Source: Gammaproteobacteria bacterium
GTDB taxonomy: Bacteria; Pseudomonadota; Gammaproteobacteria; Pseudomonadales; UBA5518
Assembly: GCA_016705365.1 (NCBI GenBank)
Contig: JADIYI010000002.1
Coordinates: forward strand, 434,001-498,000
DNA length: 64,000 bases
Direction of reading: 5' to 3'
The notes beneath the pieces were generated by a model. The model saw only the letters and a program-made list of their open reading frames with translations. It was not told the origin of the DNA and did no database searches. Of the stretch, positions 18,167 through 26,304 are shown piece after piece (position 1 is the first letter of the stretch; every line of letters begins with the position of its first letter). Made by a program: the position numbers and the translations under genes.

Positions 18167-19243
18167 TCAACCGGCGAGCAACGCCGCACACAACGCATCG
18201 CCCATTTCCACGGTGCCCACCTGGCGGCATCCCTGGCTCATGATGTCACCGGTGCGCAGTCCGGCATCCAGCACCGTGCCCACCGCGACCTCGATCGCTG
18301 CCGCCGCCTCCAGTTCGCCGAAGGAATAGCGCAGCATCATCGCCACCGACAACACGGTTGCGAGCGGGTTGGCCATGCCCTGCCCGGCAATATCCGGTGC
18401 CGAGCCGTGTACCGGTTCGTACATGCCCTTGCCGTCGGCGTCGAGCGAGGCCGAGGGCAGCATGCCTATCGAACCGGTCAGCATCGCGGCCGCGTCCGAA
18501 AGGATGTCACCAAACAGGTTACCCGTCACCATCACGTCGAACTGGCGGGGCGCGCGCACCAACTGCATCGCCGCGTTGTCGACGTACATATGGCTGAGCT
18601 CGACATCCGGATACTCGGGCGCGAGTTCGTTCATCACCTCGCGCCACAACACCGTGACCTCCAGCACATTGGCCTTGTCGACCGAGCAAAGCCGCCGGTT
18701 GCGCTTGCGCGCCGCCTCGAACGCGAGCCGCCCGATGCGGCGTATCTCCGATTCGCTGTAGATATCGGTGTTGAAGCCCTGGCGTTCCCCGTTCTCCAGG
18801 GTACGGATGCCGCGCGGCTCGCCGAAATAGATCCCGCCGGTCAGCTCGCGCACGATCAGGATATCGAGCCCGGCAACCACTTCCGCGCGCAACGAGGAGG
18901 CTGCGGCCAGCTGCGGATAAAGAATTGCCGGGCGCAGGTTCCCGAACAACCCCAGTTGCGAGCGGATTTCCAGCAGGCCTTTTTCGGGGCGGAGCGAGCG
19001 CTCCACGGCGTCCCATTGCGGACCGCCCACCGCTCCGAGCAGGATGGCCTCGGCCGCGCGCGCTTTCCGCAGGGTCCGCTCGGGCAGGGGCCGGCCGTCG
19101 GCATCGATCGCCGCACCACCGAGCAGGTCGCAATCGAGTTCCAGATCGAGCGCGAATCGCTGCCCTGCCGCGCGCAACACCTTGAGGCCCTCGGCAATGA
19201 CCTCCGGGCCGATGCCGTCACCCTGTAAAACCAATATTTTCAT
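18167..19243 (-). CDS. leuB: 3-isopropylmalate dehydrogenase
   Basis: 358 aa. It shows the decarboxylating-dehydrogenase signature: N-terminal LQGDGIGPEV, the substrate-binding arginines (RELTGGIYFGE) and the metal-binding NLFGDILSDAAAML with EPVHGSAPDIAGQGMANP. It oxidises and decarboxylates 3-isopropylmalate to 2-oxoisocaproate in leucine synthesis. An AT-rich spacer of 35 bases separates it from leuD. Confidence 0.96.
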   Translation of the reverse strand: MKILVLQGDGIGPEVIAEGLKVLRAAGQRFALDLELDCDLLGGAAIDADGRPLPERTLRKARAAEAILLGAVGGPQWDAVERSLRPEKGLLEIRSQLGLFGNLRPAILYPQLAAASSLRAEVVAGLDILIVRELTGGIYFGEPRGIRTLENGERQGFNTDIYSESEIRRIGRLAFEAARKRNRRLCSVDKANVLEVTVLWREVMNELAPEYPDVELSHMYVDNAAMQLVRAPRQFDVMVTGNLFGDILSDAAAMLTGSIGMLPSASLDADGKGMYEPVHGSAPDIAGQGMANPLATVLSVAMMLRYSFGELEAAAAIEVAVGTVLDAGLRTGDIMSQGCRQVGTVEMGDALCAALLAG

Positions 19244-19278
19244 CTAGTTACATACCTTATCTAAACTATTACACTAAT

Positions 19279-19923
19279 TCAGTCGGCGCGTCCGAGCCAA
19301 GGGGCCAACTGCTTCTGCCGGGCCTCGAAGGCGCGGATTGCCTGCGATTCCTGCAAGGTCAGACCGATATCGTCGAGCCCGTTGAGCAGGCAGTGCTTGC
19401 GAAACGCATCGACCTCGAAGGCCAGCCGCTTGCCATCCGGCAGCACTACCTGCTGCGCCGGCAGATCGACCTCCACCGAATAACCTTCGCGGGCGGCCAC
19501 CGCCGCAAACAGCGCATCGACGAGCGCGTTGTCGAGCACGATCGGCAGCAACCCGTTCTTGAAGCAATTGTTGTAGAAAATATCGGCAAAGCCAGGCGCG
19601 ATCAGCACCCGGAAGCCGTAATCGGCCAGCGCCCACGGCGCGTGCTCGCGGCTCGAGCCACAGCCGAAGTTCTGCCGCGCCAGCAGAATGCTGGCCTTGG
19701 CATAGCGCGGCCGGTTGAGCACGAAATCCGGGTTGAGCGGGCGCCCGGCACAGGGTTCGTCCGGCTGGCCTTCATCGAGATAGCGCAGCGAATCGAACAG
19801 GTTCGGGCCGAACCCGCTGCGGCGTATCGACTTGAGAAATTGTTTGGGAATGATCAGGTCGGTATCGACATTGGTCCGGTCGAGCGGCGCGACAATTCCG
19901 GCGCGTACGGTGAACGCTTGCAT
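19279..19923 (-). CDS. leuD: 3-isopropylmalate dehydratase small subunit
   Basis: 214 aa, the swivel-domain subunit of isopropylmalate isomerase. RTNVDTDLIIPKQFLK and the active-site loop GCGSSREHAPWAL are intact. With LeuC it isomerises 2- to 3-isopropylmalate. It starts 12 bases after leuC. Confidence 0.96.
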   Translation of the reverse strand: MQAFTVRAGIVAPLDRTNVDTDLIIPKQFLKSIRRSGFGPNLFDSLRYLDEGQPDEPCAGRPLNPDFVLNRPRYAKASILLARQNFGCGSSREHAPWALADYGFRVLIAPGFADIFYNNCFKNGLLPIVLDNALVDALFAAVAAREGYSVEVDLPAQQVVLPDGKRLAFEVDAFRKHCLLNGLDDIGLTLQESQAIRAFEARQKQLAPWLGRAD

Positions 19924-19935
19924 GGTCGGATCTCC

Positions 19936-21369
19936 TCAGTTGCGATGATCGAGCAGGTCACGCACGTCCACGAAGTGCCCGCTTACCGCGGCCGCCGCGG
20001 CCATGGCCGGGCTGACCAGGTGCGTGCGCCCGCCGAAACCCTGGCGACCCTCGAAATTGCGGTTCGAGGTCGAGGCGCAATGCTCGCCCGGCAACAATTT
20101 GTCGGCGTTCATCGCCAGGCACATCGAGCAGCCTGGTTCACGCCACTCGAAGCCGGCATCACGGAACACCCGGTCGAGCCCCTCGGACTCGGCCTGGCGT
20201 TTTACTTGCCCCGAACCCGGTACCACCAGCACCTGTTTCACGCCGGGCGCCTTGCTGCGCCCCTTGGCGACCGCCGCCGCAGCGCGCAGGTCCTCGATGC
20301 GCGAATTGGTGCAGGAACCGATGAACACCCGATCCAGGGCGATGTCGCGCAGCCGCATTCCCGGTTTCAGCCCCATGTACTCGAGCGCCCGCTCCACACC
20401 GACCCGCCTTTCGGGGTCCGCAATCGTGGCCGGATCCGGCACCGTCGCGGATACGCCGGCGACCATCTCCGGGGAGTTACCCCACGAGACCTGTGGCTCG
20501 ATCGCACTGGCATCGATCACGACCTGCTGGTCGAAATGCGCCGCGGCGTCGCTGTGCAGTTCGCGCCAGGCTCGGCTCGCCTGCTCCCACATATCTCCGC
20601 GCGGCGCCAACTCACGTCCTTTCACATACTCGATGGTCTTCTCGTCCACCGCGACCAGTCCGGCACGCGCGCCGGCCTCGATCGCCATGTTGCAGATCGT
20701 CATCCGGCCTTCCATCGACAGACCGCGAACCGCCTCCCCGGCGAATTCGATGGCATAACCGGTGCCGCCCGCGGTGCCGATCCGGCCAATCACCGCCAGC
20801 ACCAGGTCCTTGGCACTGACGCCAGGGCCCGGTTTACCGTCCAGGCGCACCACCATATTGCCCATCTTGCGGGTCACCAGGCACTGGGTGGCGAGCACGT
20901 GCTCGACCTCGCTGGTGCCGATTCCGTGCGCGAGACAGCCGAACGCGCCGTGCGTGGAAGTATGCGAATCACCGCAGACCACGGTCATGCCCGGCAATAC
21001 GGCGCCGGTTTCGGGACCGATCACGTGCACGATGCCCTGGCGAACATCGTCGAGCTTGATCTCGTCGATGCCGAAGCGCGCGCAGTTCTCGTCCAGCGTC
21101 TGCAACTGGATCCGCGAAACGCGGTCCGTCATCGCCGCATAGCCGCCCTTGCGCTCCTCGGGATCGGTCGACACGTTGTGATCGGGAACCGCGAGGTTGG
21201 CGTCGATGCGCCACGGCTTGCGACCCGCCAGCGCCAGCCCCTCGAAGGCCTGTGGCGAGGTCACCTCATGGATCAGGTGGCGGTCGATATAGATGAGTGC
21301 GGTGCCATCCTCGCGTTGCATCACGAGATGGGCGTCCCAGAGCTTGTCGTAGAGGGTACGTGCTTGCAT
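19936..21369 (-). CDS. leuC: 3-isopropylmalate dehydratase large subunit
   Basis: 477 aa, aconitase family. The [4Fe-4S] ligand cysteines are present in FIGSCTNSR and in PGCSMCLAMN, and CGDSHTSTHGAFG precedes them. It is the first gene of the long minus-strand block and starts 38 bases from its predicted -10 element. A LysR regulator is transcribed divergently. Confidence 0.97.
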   Translation of the reverse strand: MQARTLYDKLWDAHLVMQREDGTALIYIDRHLIHEVTSPQAFEGLALAGRKPWRIDANLAVPDHNVSTDPEERKGGYAAMTDRVSRIQLQTLDENCARFGIDEIKLDDVRQGIVHVIGPETGAVLPGMTVVCGDSHTSTHGAFGCLAHGIGTSEVEHVLATQCLVTRKMGNMVVRLDGKPGPGVSAKDLVLAVIGRIGTAGGTGYAIEFAGEAVRGLSMEGRMTICNMAIEAGARAGLVAVDEKTIEYVKGRELAPRGDMWEQASRAWRELHSDAAAHFDQQVVIDASAIEPQVSWGNSPEMVAGVSATVPDPATIADPERRVGVERALEYMGLKPGMRLRDIALDRVFIGSCTNSRIEDLRAAAAVAKGRSKAPGVKQVLVVPGSGQVKRQAESEGLDRVFRDAGFEWREPGCSMCLAMNADKLLPGEHCASTSNRNFEGRQGFGGRTHLVSPAMAAAAAVSGHFVDVRDLLDHRN

Positions 21370-21406
21370 ATGCCAGATACCGATGCTTGCCAGTGCGTGC
21401 GAGCAG

Positions 21407-21436
21407 ATTGTACGGGTTCGACATACAATAAAACAA
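21407..21436 (-). promoter_or_regulatory. Predicted sigma-70 promoter of leuC
   Basis: Read on the minus strand, a TTGTTT -35 (21436-21431) is separated by 18 bases from a TACAAT -10 (21412-21407). Both hexamers are close to consensus and stand out in AT-rich DNA within this GC-rich window. The leuC start codon is 38 bases downstream of the -10. It would drive leuCDB and probably further genes. The call rests on sequence inspection alone. Confidence 0.55.
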
Positions 21437-21469
21437 ATTCATGTTTTTCATTCACATCATTCTTATTTG

Positions 21470-21481
21470 GAATACATATTC
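21470..21481. promoter_or_regulatory. Inverted repeat GAATA-CA-TATTC before the LysR gene
   Basis: A perfect 5-bp palindrome with a two-base spacer ends one base before the regulator's ATG, in a 112-base AT-rich divergent region. LysR regulators usually bind T-N11-A sites in such regions, so this might be part of an autoregulatory or leu operator. The spacer is shorter than the LysR norm and chance is possible. Confidence 0.3.
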
Positions 21482-22378
21482 ATGGATACTCAGTTGCTTG
21501 CCGCCTTTATCGCGGTGGCCGGGGCCGCTTCCTTTTCGCAAGCCGCCGAGCAGTTGCACCTGACTCAGCCGGCGATCAGCAAGCGCATCGCCCAACTCGA
21601 GCAGTTGCTCGGTGCGCGGCTGTTCGACCGCATCGGGCGCCGGGTGTCGCTGACCGAGAGCGGCGCGCGCCTGCTGCCGCGCGCGGAGCGGAGCCTGCGC
21701 GAGATCGAGGAGACCACCCGCGCGATCCGCGACCTGAGTGGCCAGGTGAGCGGACGCCTCTCGCTGGCCACCAGCCACCATATCGGGCTGCACCGACTGC
21801 CGCCGGTGCTGCGGGCTTTTTCGCAGCGCCACCCCGAGGTGAATCTCGAGATCGAATTCATGGACTCCGAGAAGGCACACGCCGCGGTCGCCCAAGGAGT
21901 AATCGAATTCGCAGTGATCACACTGGCACCCGAAGGTTCGGCTCCGCGCCTCGAAGCGCGTGAAATCTGGCCCGATCCGCTGTCGGTGATGGTGGCGAGC
22001 GACCATCCGCTCGCCGCGCGTAACCACGTCTCCATAGAAATATTGTCCGGATACCCCGCGGTGCTGCCCGGCGTGAGCACCTACACGGGGCAGATCCTGC
22101 AGCAACAGTTCCAGGCCTGTGGCGCGCGACTGCAGATCAGCATGTCGACCAACTACCTGGAGACACTGCGCATGCTGGTGGCGATCGGGCTTGGCTGGTC
22201 GGTGCTCCCCGACAGCATGCTTACCGGGGAACTGGTGGCACTGGAACTCGAGGAGACGCGCATGCAGCGCAGTCTCGGTTATGTCTACCATCGCGATCGC
22301 ACCCTGTCGAATGCCGCGCAGGCATTTCTCGCGCTGCTCGATGGTGCCGCTCAGCGCTCCAGCAGCCCACTCCAGTAA
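21482..22378 (+). CDS. LysR family transcriptional regulator, divergent to leuC
   Basis: 298 aa. The N-terminal winged helix-turn-helix spans residues ~1-60 (FIAVAGAASFSQAAEQLHLTQPAISKRIAQLE), followed by the periplasmic-binding-like effector domain (SGRLSLATSH onward). The ATG at 21482 fits the family N-terminus; the frame is open further upstream but has no better start. The divergent position next to leuCDB, shared with pseudomonads, suggests control of the leu genes. The effector is not known from sequence. Its 3' end overlaps the convergent MocA-like gene by 28 bases. Confidence 0.9.
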   Translation: MDTQLLAAFIAVAGAASFSQAAEQLHLTQPAISKRIAQLEQLLGARLFDRIGRRVSLTESGARLLPRAERSLREIEETTRAIRDLSGQVSGRLSLATSHHIGLHRLPPVLRAFSQRHPEVNLEIEFMDSEKAHAAVAQGVIEFAVITLAPEGSAPRLEAREIWPDPLSVMVASDHPLAARNHVSIEILSGYPAVLPGVSTYTGQILQQQFQACGARLQISMSTNYLETLRMLVAIGLGWSVLPDSMLTGELVALELEETRMQRSLGYVYHRDRTLSNAAQAFLALLDGAAQRSSSPLQ

Positions 22379-22947
22379 TCAAGTTGCTGCGGGGTATCGA
22401 CATCGGCGATCACGCCCGGATCATCGAGCTCCAGGAACAGGCATTGATCACGTTCGGCAGCAATCAGGGTCCGCGCACCGGCTTCACCTTCGAGCCGGGT
22501 CAGCGCAAAAAAATGCTGTCGCGCAAAGCCCACCGGATGTCCCCAGGCCTGGCCGAACGTCGGCACCACCAGCTGATGCTCATCCAGCAGCTCGCGTACC
22601 CGAGCCATCGTCGCCGGCGCCACGAAGGGCTTGTCGGCCAGCATCACGAGGCAGGCATCCCAGTGCAGCGACTGCGCGACCGCATCGGCGAGCGAATAGC
22701 CCATGCCGCCATCGCTGCGCGGCGAGCGCAACACCCGGGCGGCACCAAATCGCCCGCGGTAATCCTGTTCGTGATCGTCTTCGCCGATCACCACCAGCAG
22801 CTCGTCGCACACGGCCGCCAGCAGCCCGGCGCTGCGTTCCAGCATGCCGGTGCCATCGGACAGCCGCGCCTCGCGCTTGTCCGAGCCGAAGCGCCGCCCG
22901 CGTCCCGCCGCCAGCACGATACCGCCTACCCGCAAGGCTGCCCCCAC
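22351..22947 (-). CDS. MobA/MocA-like molybdenum cofactor nucleotidyltransferase
   Basis: 198 aa from the GTG at 22947, which has a GGAGG eight bases upstream; a TTG at 22971 overlapping the xdhC stop is the alternative. The NTP-transferase signature is GGIVLAAGRGRRFGSDKR, with a MLADKPFV motif (Asp replaces the usual GDQP) and GHPVGFARQHF. MocA attaches CMP to molybdopterin, producing the cytosine dinucleotide cofactor of xanthine- and CO-dehydrogenase-type enzymes. Adjacency to xdhC supports this. The protein could instead be a related nucleotidyltransferase. Confidence 0.82.
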   Translation of the reverse strand: MGAALRVGGIVLAAGRGRRFGSDKREARLSDGTGMLERSAGLLAAVCDELLVVIGEDDHEQDYRGRFGAARVLRSPRSDGGMGYSLADAVAQSLHWDACLVMLADKPFVAPATMARVRELLDEHQLVVPTFGQAWGHPVGFARQHFFALTRLEGEAGARTLIAAERDQCLFLELDDPGVIADVDTPQQLDYWSGLLER

Positions 22948-22967
22948 ATCCTGATCCTCCACCTGAC

Positions 22968-23939
22968 TCAAGATTGACCACGGCGCAACGCGATCAGTTC
23001 CGCGAGAATCGCAATCGCGATCTCCATTGGTCGCTTGCTGCCGATATCGAGACCGACCGGCGCGTGCAGGCGCGCAATTTGTTGTTCATCGAGATCGAGC
23101 TCGCGCAACCGTTCGCGGCGTCTGGCCGATGTCCTCTGCGAGCCCAGCGCCCCGATGTAGAACGCATCGAGTCCGAGCGCTTCCATCAACGCCATATCGT
23201 CGATGCGCGGATCATGCGTCAGCGTGATGATCGCGGTGAACCGGTCAACGCCCGCCGCGCGCAGGAAATCATCGGGCATCGCGCACACCCGCTCGACATC
23301 CGGTCCCGGCCATGCATCGATCAGCGTGCGCCGCGGGTCGCAGACACTGACCCGGTAATCGAGCATCATCGCCAACAACGCAACGCTTTGCGAAAGCTGC
23401 CCGGCGCCGACCAGCAGCAGGCGGTAACGCGGCCCAAGCGTGTGACGCAATATGCCATTGTCGAGAGCGAGTACGCTCATGCGCGCCACTTCGCGCCACT
23501 GGCAGGCACCGCTCTCGATTCGGACTTCACGCTGCGCGCAGCGCCGCTGCGCGAGTGCCTCGAGCAAATGTTCCACATGCTCCAGGTGAGCCCCCCGGGT
23601 GCAGGGTTCGACCAGCACCACCAGCCGGCCACCGCAGGGGAGCCCGAGGCGCTCATTCTGCTCGGCACTGAGGCCGTAGGTGAGCAACTCCGGCTGCGCA
23701 CCCGCCATTTCGCCACGGCCAAGCCGCGCCACCAGGTCCTCCTCCACACAGCCCCCGGACAGGGAGCCCGCGATCAGCCCGTCACCACGACAAGCCATCA
23801 GCGCACCAAGCGGGCGCGGCGAGGATCCGCTGACCTCCACGATGGTGCACAACCAGGCGGGATCACCCTGCTCCAGCCAATCGCGCAACGCCGCGAGCAC
23901 CTGTTGTTCATCACTGCCACCCAACATTGATTCGCTCAT
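22968..23939 (-). CDS. XdhC/CoxI family molybdenum enzyme maturation protein
   Basis: 323 aa. The N-terminal XdhC/CoxI domain shows GSSPRPLGALMAC and AGSLSGGCVEEDLVARL. The C-terminal Rossmann domain shows LLLVGAGQLSQSVALLA and ends with APVGLDIGSKRPMEIAIAI. XdhC proteins bind and sulfurate molybdenum cofactor and insert it into xanthine-dehydrogenase-family enzymes. The ATG overlaps the stop of the flavodoxin-like gene (TGATG). No molybdenum hydroxylase subunit is encoded in the window. Confidence 0.93.
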   Translation of the reverse strand: MSESMLGGSDEQQVLAALRDWLEQGDPAWLCTIVEVSGSSPRPLGALMACRGDGLIAGSLSGGCVEEDLVARLGRGEMAGAQPELLTYGLSAEQNERLGLPCGGRLVVLVEPCTRGAHLEHVEHLLEALAQRRCAQREVRIESGACQWREVARMSVLALDNGILRHTLGPRYRLLLVGAGQLSQSVALLAMMLDYRVSVCDPRRTLIDAWPGPDVERVCAMPDDFLRAAGVDRFTAIITLTHDPRIDDMALMEALGLDAFYIGALGSQRTSARRRERLRELDLDEQQIARLHAPVGLDIGSKRPMEIAIAILAELIALRRGQS

Positions 23940-24394
23940 CAAAAAATTCCCAGATCGAGTCCCGCCGCCAGCGCCTGCCCGAGATCGATCGCACGTTGCA
24001 GCGCCGCCGCATCCGGCTCTCCGCGCACGATCACCGGCTCCGCCACCTCGCGCATCGGATACCCCGAGAGGATGCGCCGCAATTGGCGCAGCGCACCGGT
24101 GCCATCATTGCCGGCGCTGATGATCAACGCACAGGCCCGGTTGAGCTGCTCCTCCAGTACCGCGTAGTAGCTGCGATCGAGGAAGTCCTTCATGCCACCC
24201 GCCAGGAAACCGAAATTTTCCGGACTTGCGAGCAACAAAGCATCGCACCAGCGCAGATCCCGTGCACCCGCCTCCATGGCCCGCAGCAAACGCAGCTCCA
24301 CGCCCGCTTCGCGGCCGGCGCCCTCGGCCGCGGCATAAGCCAACCGCTCGGTACTGCCGCTCTGGGTGTGATAGACGATCAGCAGACGCTTCAT
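23939..24394 (-). CDS. Flavodoxin-like / NADPH-dependent FMN reductase family protein
   Basis: 151 aa. The N-terminal phosphate-binding loop VYHTQSGSTERLA and the SPENFGFLAGGMKDFLDR motif are those of FMN-binding flavodoxin-fold reductases. It is coupled by 1-4 base overlaps to the VanZ-like gene and to xdhC. A redox role linked to molybdenum enzyme maturation is an inference from position only. Confidence 0.83.
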   Translation of the reverse strand: MKRLLIVYHTQSGSTERLAYAAAEGAGREAGVELRLLRAMEAGARDLRWCDALLLASPENFGFLAGGMKDFLDRSYYAVLEEQLNRACALIISAGNDGTGALRQLRRILSGYPMREVAEPVIVRGEPDAAALQRAIDLGQALAAGLDLGIF

Positions 24395-24774
24395 CGCATC
24401 ACCCGGCGCCGCAGCCACGCCAGGAGCAGCCAGCAAAGAACACCCATCGCATCGGCGGCCCAGTCGAGCAGCGAGAACTCACGCCACGGAATGCACCACT
24501 GGATGCACTCGATAAGCAGTCCGTAGCCGATCAGTGCGATCATCAGGCGCGATGCCAGCGCGCTCCCCGCGTGGCCGATACCCGCGAGGGCGGCAAGCAC
24601 GAAAAAAGCCAGCGCGTGCTCGATCTTGTCGCCGTATTGACCGGGCAGGGGCTGCGCTGTCCTGATTACCGACAACACCAATACCACCAGCACCGCAGGG
24701 GGTAATGCCCTGCGGCACAGCGTGCGCAGCCGGCTTTCTCCGAAGCGCGCCGCGTCCACTGCGCCAAAGCTCAA
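24391..24774 (-). CDS. VanZ-like membrane protein
   Basis: About 127 aa. Four hydrophobic segments are visible, with the VanZ pattern DKIEHALAFFVLAALAGIG and later IEC.QW.IPWREFSLLDWAADAMGVL. The start is uncertain: a TTG at 24774 overlaps the preceding stop (TTGA), in keeping with the coupling in this operon, and a GTG at 24759 is possible. VanZ-like proteins are named for a teicoplanin-resistance gene, but the function of most members is unknown and resistance should not be inferred. Confidence 0.68.
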   Translation of the reverse strand: MSFGAVDAARFGESRLRTLCRRALPPAVLVVLVLSVIRTAQPLPGQYGDKIEHALAFFVLAALAGIGHAGSALASRLMIALIGYGLLIECIQWCIPWREFSLLDWAADAMGVLCWLLLAWLRRRVMR

Positions 24775-25250
24775 CGGTGACGCATCCGTACCTGCTCGGG
24801 GGTCAGGAACTTGCCGCCCGCCGCGCGCCACTCCTTCACCGTACGATGCGCATCGCGCGCCGGATTGTAGATATCTTCCTCGCTGCTGAACTTGCCCTGC
24901 CCTGCGTAGATCAACCGCGTCCAGTTGGGAAAGGAATAGGCTTTTCCGCTGGCATCGAATGGCGCAGGAAACGCATTCTGGCACTGGAACACGATGGCGC
25001 CGCTCGCCTCGTCGAACATCACCCAGTCCTGCGGGAAAGTCATGCGCGGAAACGGCGCCATCACCGCACAGATCCAGTCGCGGATCGCCGCCTTGCCCTG
25101 CATCTCGCCATAGGCGTGTTCGATGTAGTGCGCGTCATCGGTGAACAGATCGGCCCAGATGCGCCAGTCACCGGTTTCCGAGGCACGATCACGCGCCGCG
25201 TTGTAGATCGAAAGCGCCTGTTCGAGTTCTGCGCGTGCAAATCGACTCAT
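24771..25250 (-). CDS. SnoaL-like / NTF2-fold protein
   Basis: 159 aa from the ATG at 25250, preceded at eight bases by GGAGG. It contains an NTF2-like SnoaL domain: DWRIWADLFTDDAHYIEHAYGEMQGKAAIRDW is the usual pattern (given here in outline only) of a cone-shaped polyketide-cyclase / ketosteroid-isomerase-like pocket. The substrate is unknown. It appears to be the first gene of the SnoaL-VanZ-flavodoxin-XdhC-MocA series. Confidence 0.82.
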   Translation of the reverse strand: MSRFARAELEQALSIYNAARDRASETGDWRIWADLFTDDAHYIEHAYGEMQGKAAIRDWICAVMAPFPRMTFPQDWVMFDEASGAIVFQCQNAFPAPFDASGKAYSFPNWTRLIYAGQGKFSSEEDIYNPARDAHRTVKEWRAAGGKFLTPEQVRMRHR

Positions 25251-25302
25251 GCTCCATTCCTCCAGGTGTATCGCGCTGCCAGGCACGGCAACGCGCAGTG
25301 AA

Positions 25303-26304
25303 TCAGATACCGGCAAGCAATGCCGCAGTGCCGCGCTCCAGGCACCAATAGGCTGAAGGTACCCCGATCGCGTAGACCGGCACCCATTGCAGCCACGGGC
25401 GCGGCGCCAGCGGCAGGCGCCGCCATGCCATCCCGAACAACAGCACTGCTGCCACGAACAGCAACTGCCCCAGTTCGATGCCGATGTTGAAGGTCAGCAG
25501 CGCGAGCGGGATCTCGCCGGCCGGCAACCCGACCTCGAGCAGCGCACCCGCAAAGCCCATGCCGTGCAACAAGCCGAACAGTCCCGCAGCAAGCCACGGC
25601 CGATGCCGCAGCCAGTGCCGATCGGTGCGCTCGCGCGTGAGTTCCACCGCGACCACGAAGATGCTCAATGCAATCGCAAATTCCACCAGGTCGACCGGGT
25701 AGCGCAGCATGCCGAGCGCGGCGAGGGCGAGCGTCACACTGTGCCCGGCCGTGAACGCGGTGATGGTCCATACCAGGCGTCGACGCCCCACCACCAGCAG
25801 CATCAAACCGAGCACGAACAGCAGATGATCAACACCACCGAGGATATGCCCTACCCCCATGCGCGCGTAATCCATCGCGACCGTGAGCGGACGCGATGCC
25901 TGGGGCACCCGGTACGAGGCATGCTCTCCGTTCAGCATGCCCTGCACCACCGCACCGTCATGCCACTCGATACGCAGCAGCGCCGCCGACTGGTTCTCGG
26001 CCAGGCCGTCGACGCGGATTTCCGCTCCGGCCAACGGTTGTGCACAACGCATTTTCCAGTCGATACGCACACCGGTACCTTCATACGCCCATTCGCGCTC
26101 GCCGAGATCGATGCAACCGTCTGGCAAGCGGGGCTCGATCGGTACCGGCGTGGAGGCGAAGCGCGGCGTCTTCCAGGTCACCGCGAAAGCACCATCGGTC
26201 TGTTCCTGCAGTCCGAGCAGTGACGGCGCCAGCTTGTGCGCGAACACGGACTGCGCCAGCGCCAGCAGCAACGCGACAAGCACCATTTGCCACCGCGTTT
26301 TCAT
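25303..26304 (-). CDS. HupE/UreJ-like membrane protein
   Basis: 333 aa. It has a cleavable signal peptide (to about AHA near residue 23), a ~130-residue beta-rich periplasmic part, then about six transmembrane helices. The HupE/UreJ_2 motifs are LGGVDHLLFVLGLMLL, FTAGHSVTLALA, LLHGMGFAGAL and FNIGIELGQL. Related HupE/UreJ proteins are predicted nickel/cobalt transporters, but this longer subclass has no proven substrate. The start overlaps the stop of the PPIase gene (ATGA). Confidence 0.88.
   Translation of the reverse strand: MKTRWQMVLVALLLALAQSVFAHKLAPSLLGLQEQTDGAFAVTWKTPRFASTPVPIEPRLPDGCIDLGEREWAYEGTGVRIDWKMRCAQPLAGAEIRVDGLAENQSAALLRIEWHDGAVVQGMLNGEHASYRVPQASRPLTVAMDYARMGVGHILGGVDHLLFVLGLMLLVVGRRRLVWTITAFTAGHSVTLALAALGMLRYPVDLVEFAIALSIFVVAVELTRERTDRHWLRHRPWLAAGLFGLLHGMGFAGALLEVGLPAGEIPLALLTFNIGIELGQLLFVAAVLLFGMAWRRLPLAPRPWLQWVPVYAIGVPSAYWCLERGTAALLAGI

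Noticed and set aside
19393..21963. An 856-codon plus-strand open frame reaching into the LysR gene
   Set aside because: Antisense to leuD and leuC and out of frame with the regulator.
24391..24774. Glycopeptide resistance (VanZ)
   Set aside because: VanZ-like domains occur widely in Gram-negatives without van genes; no vanH, vanA or vanX nearby.
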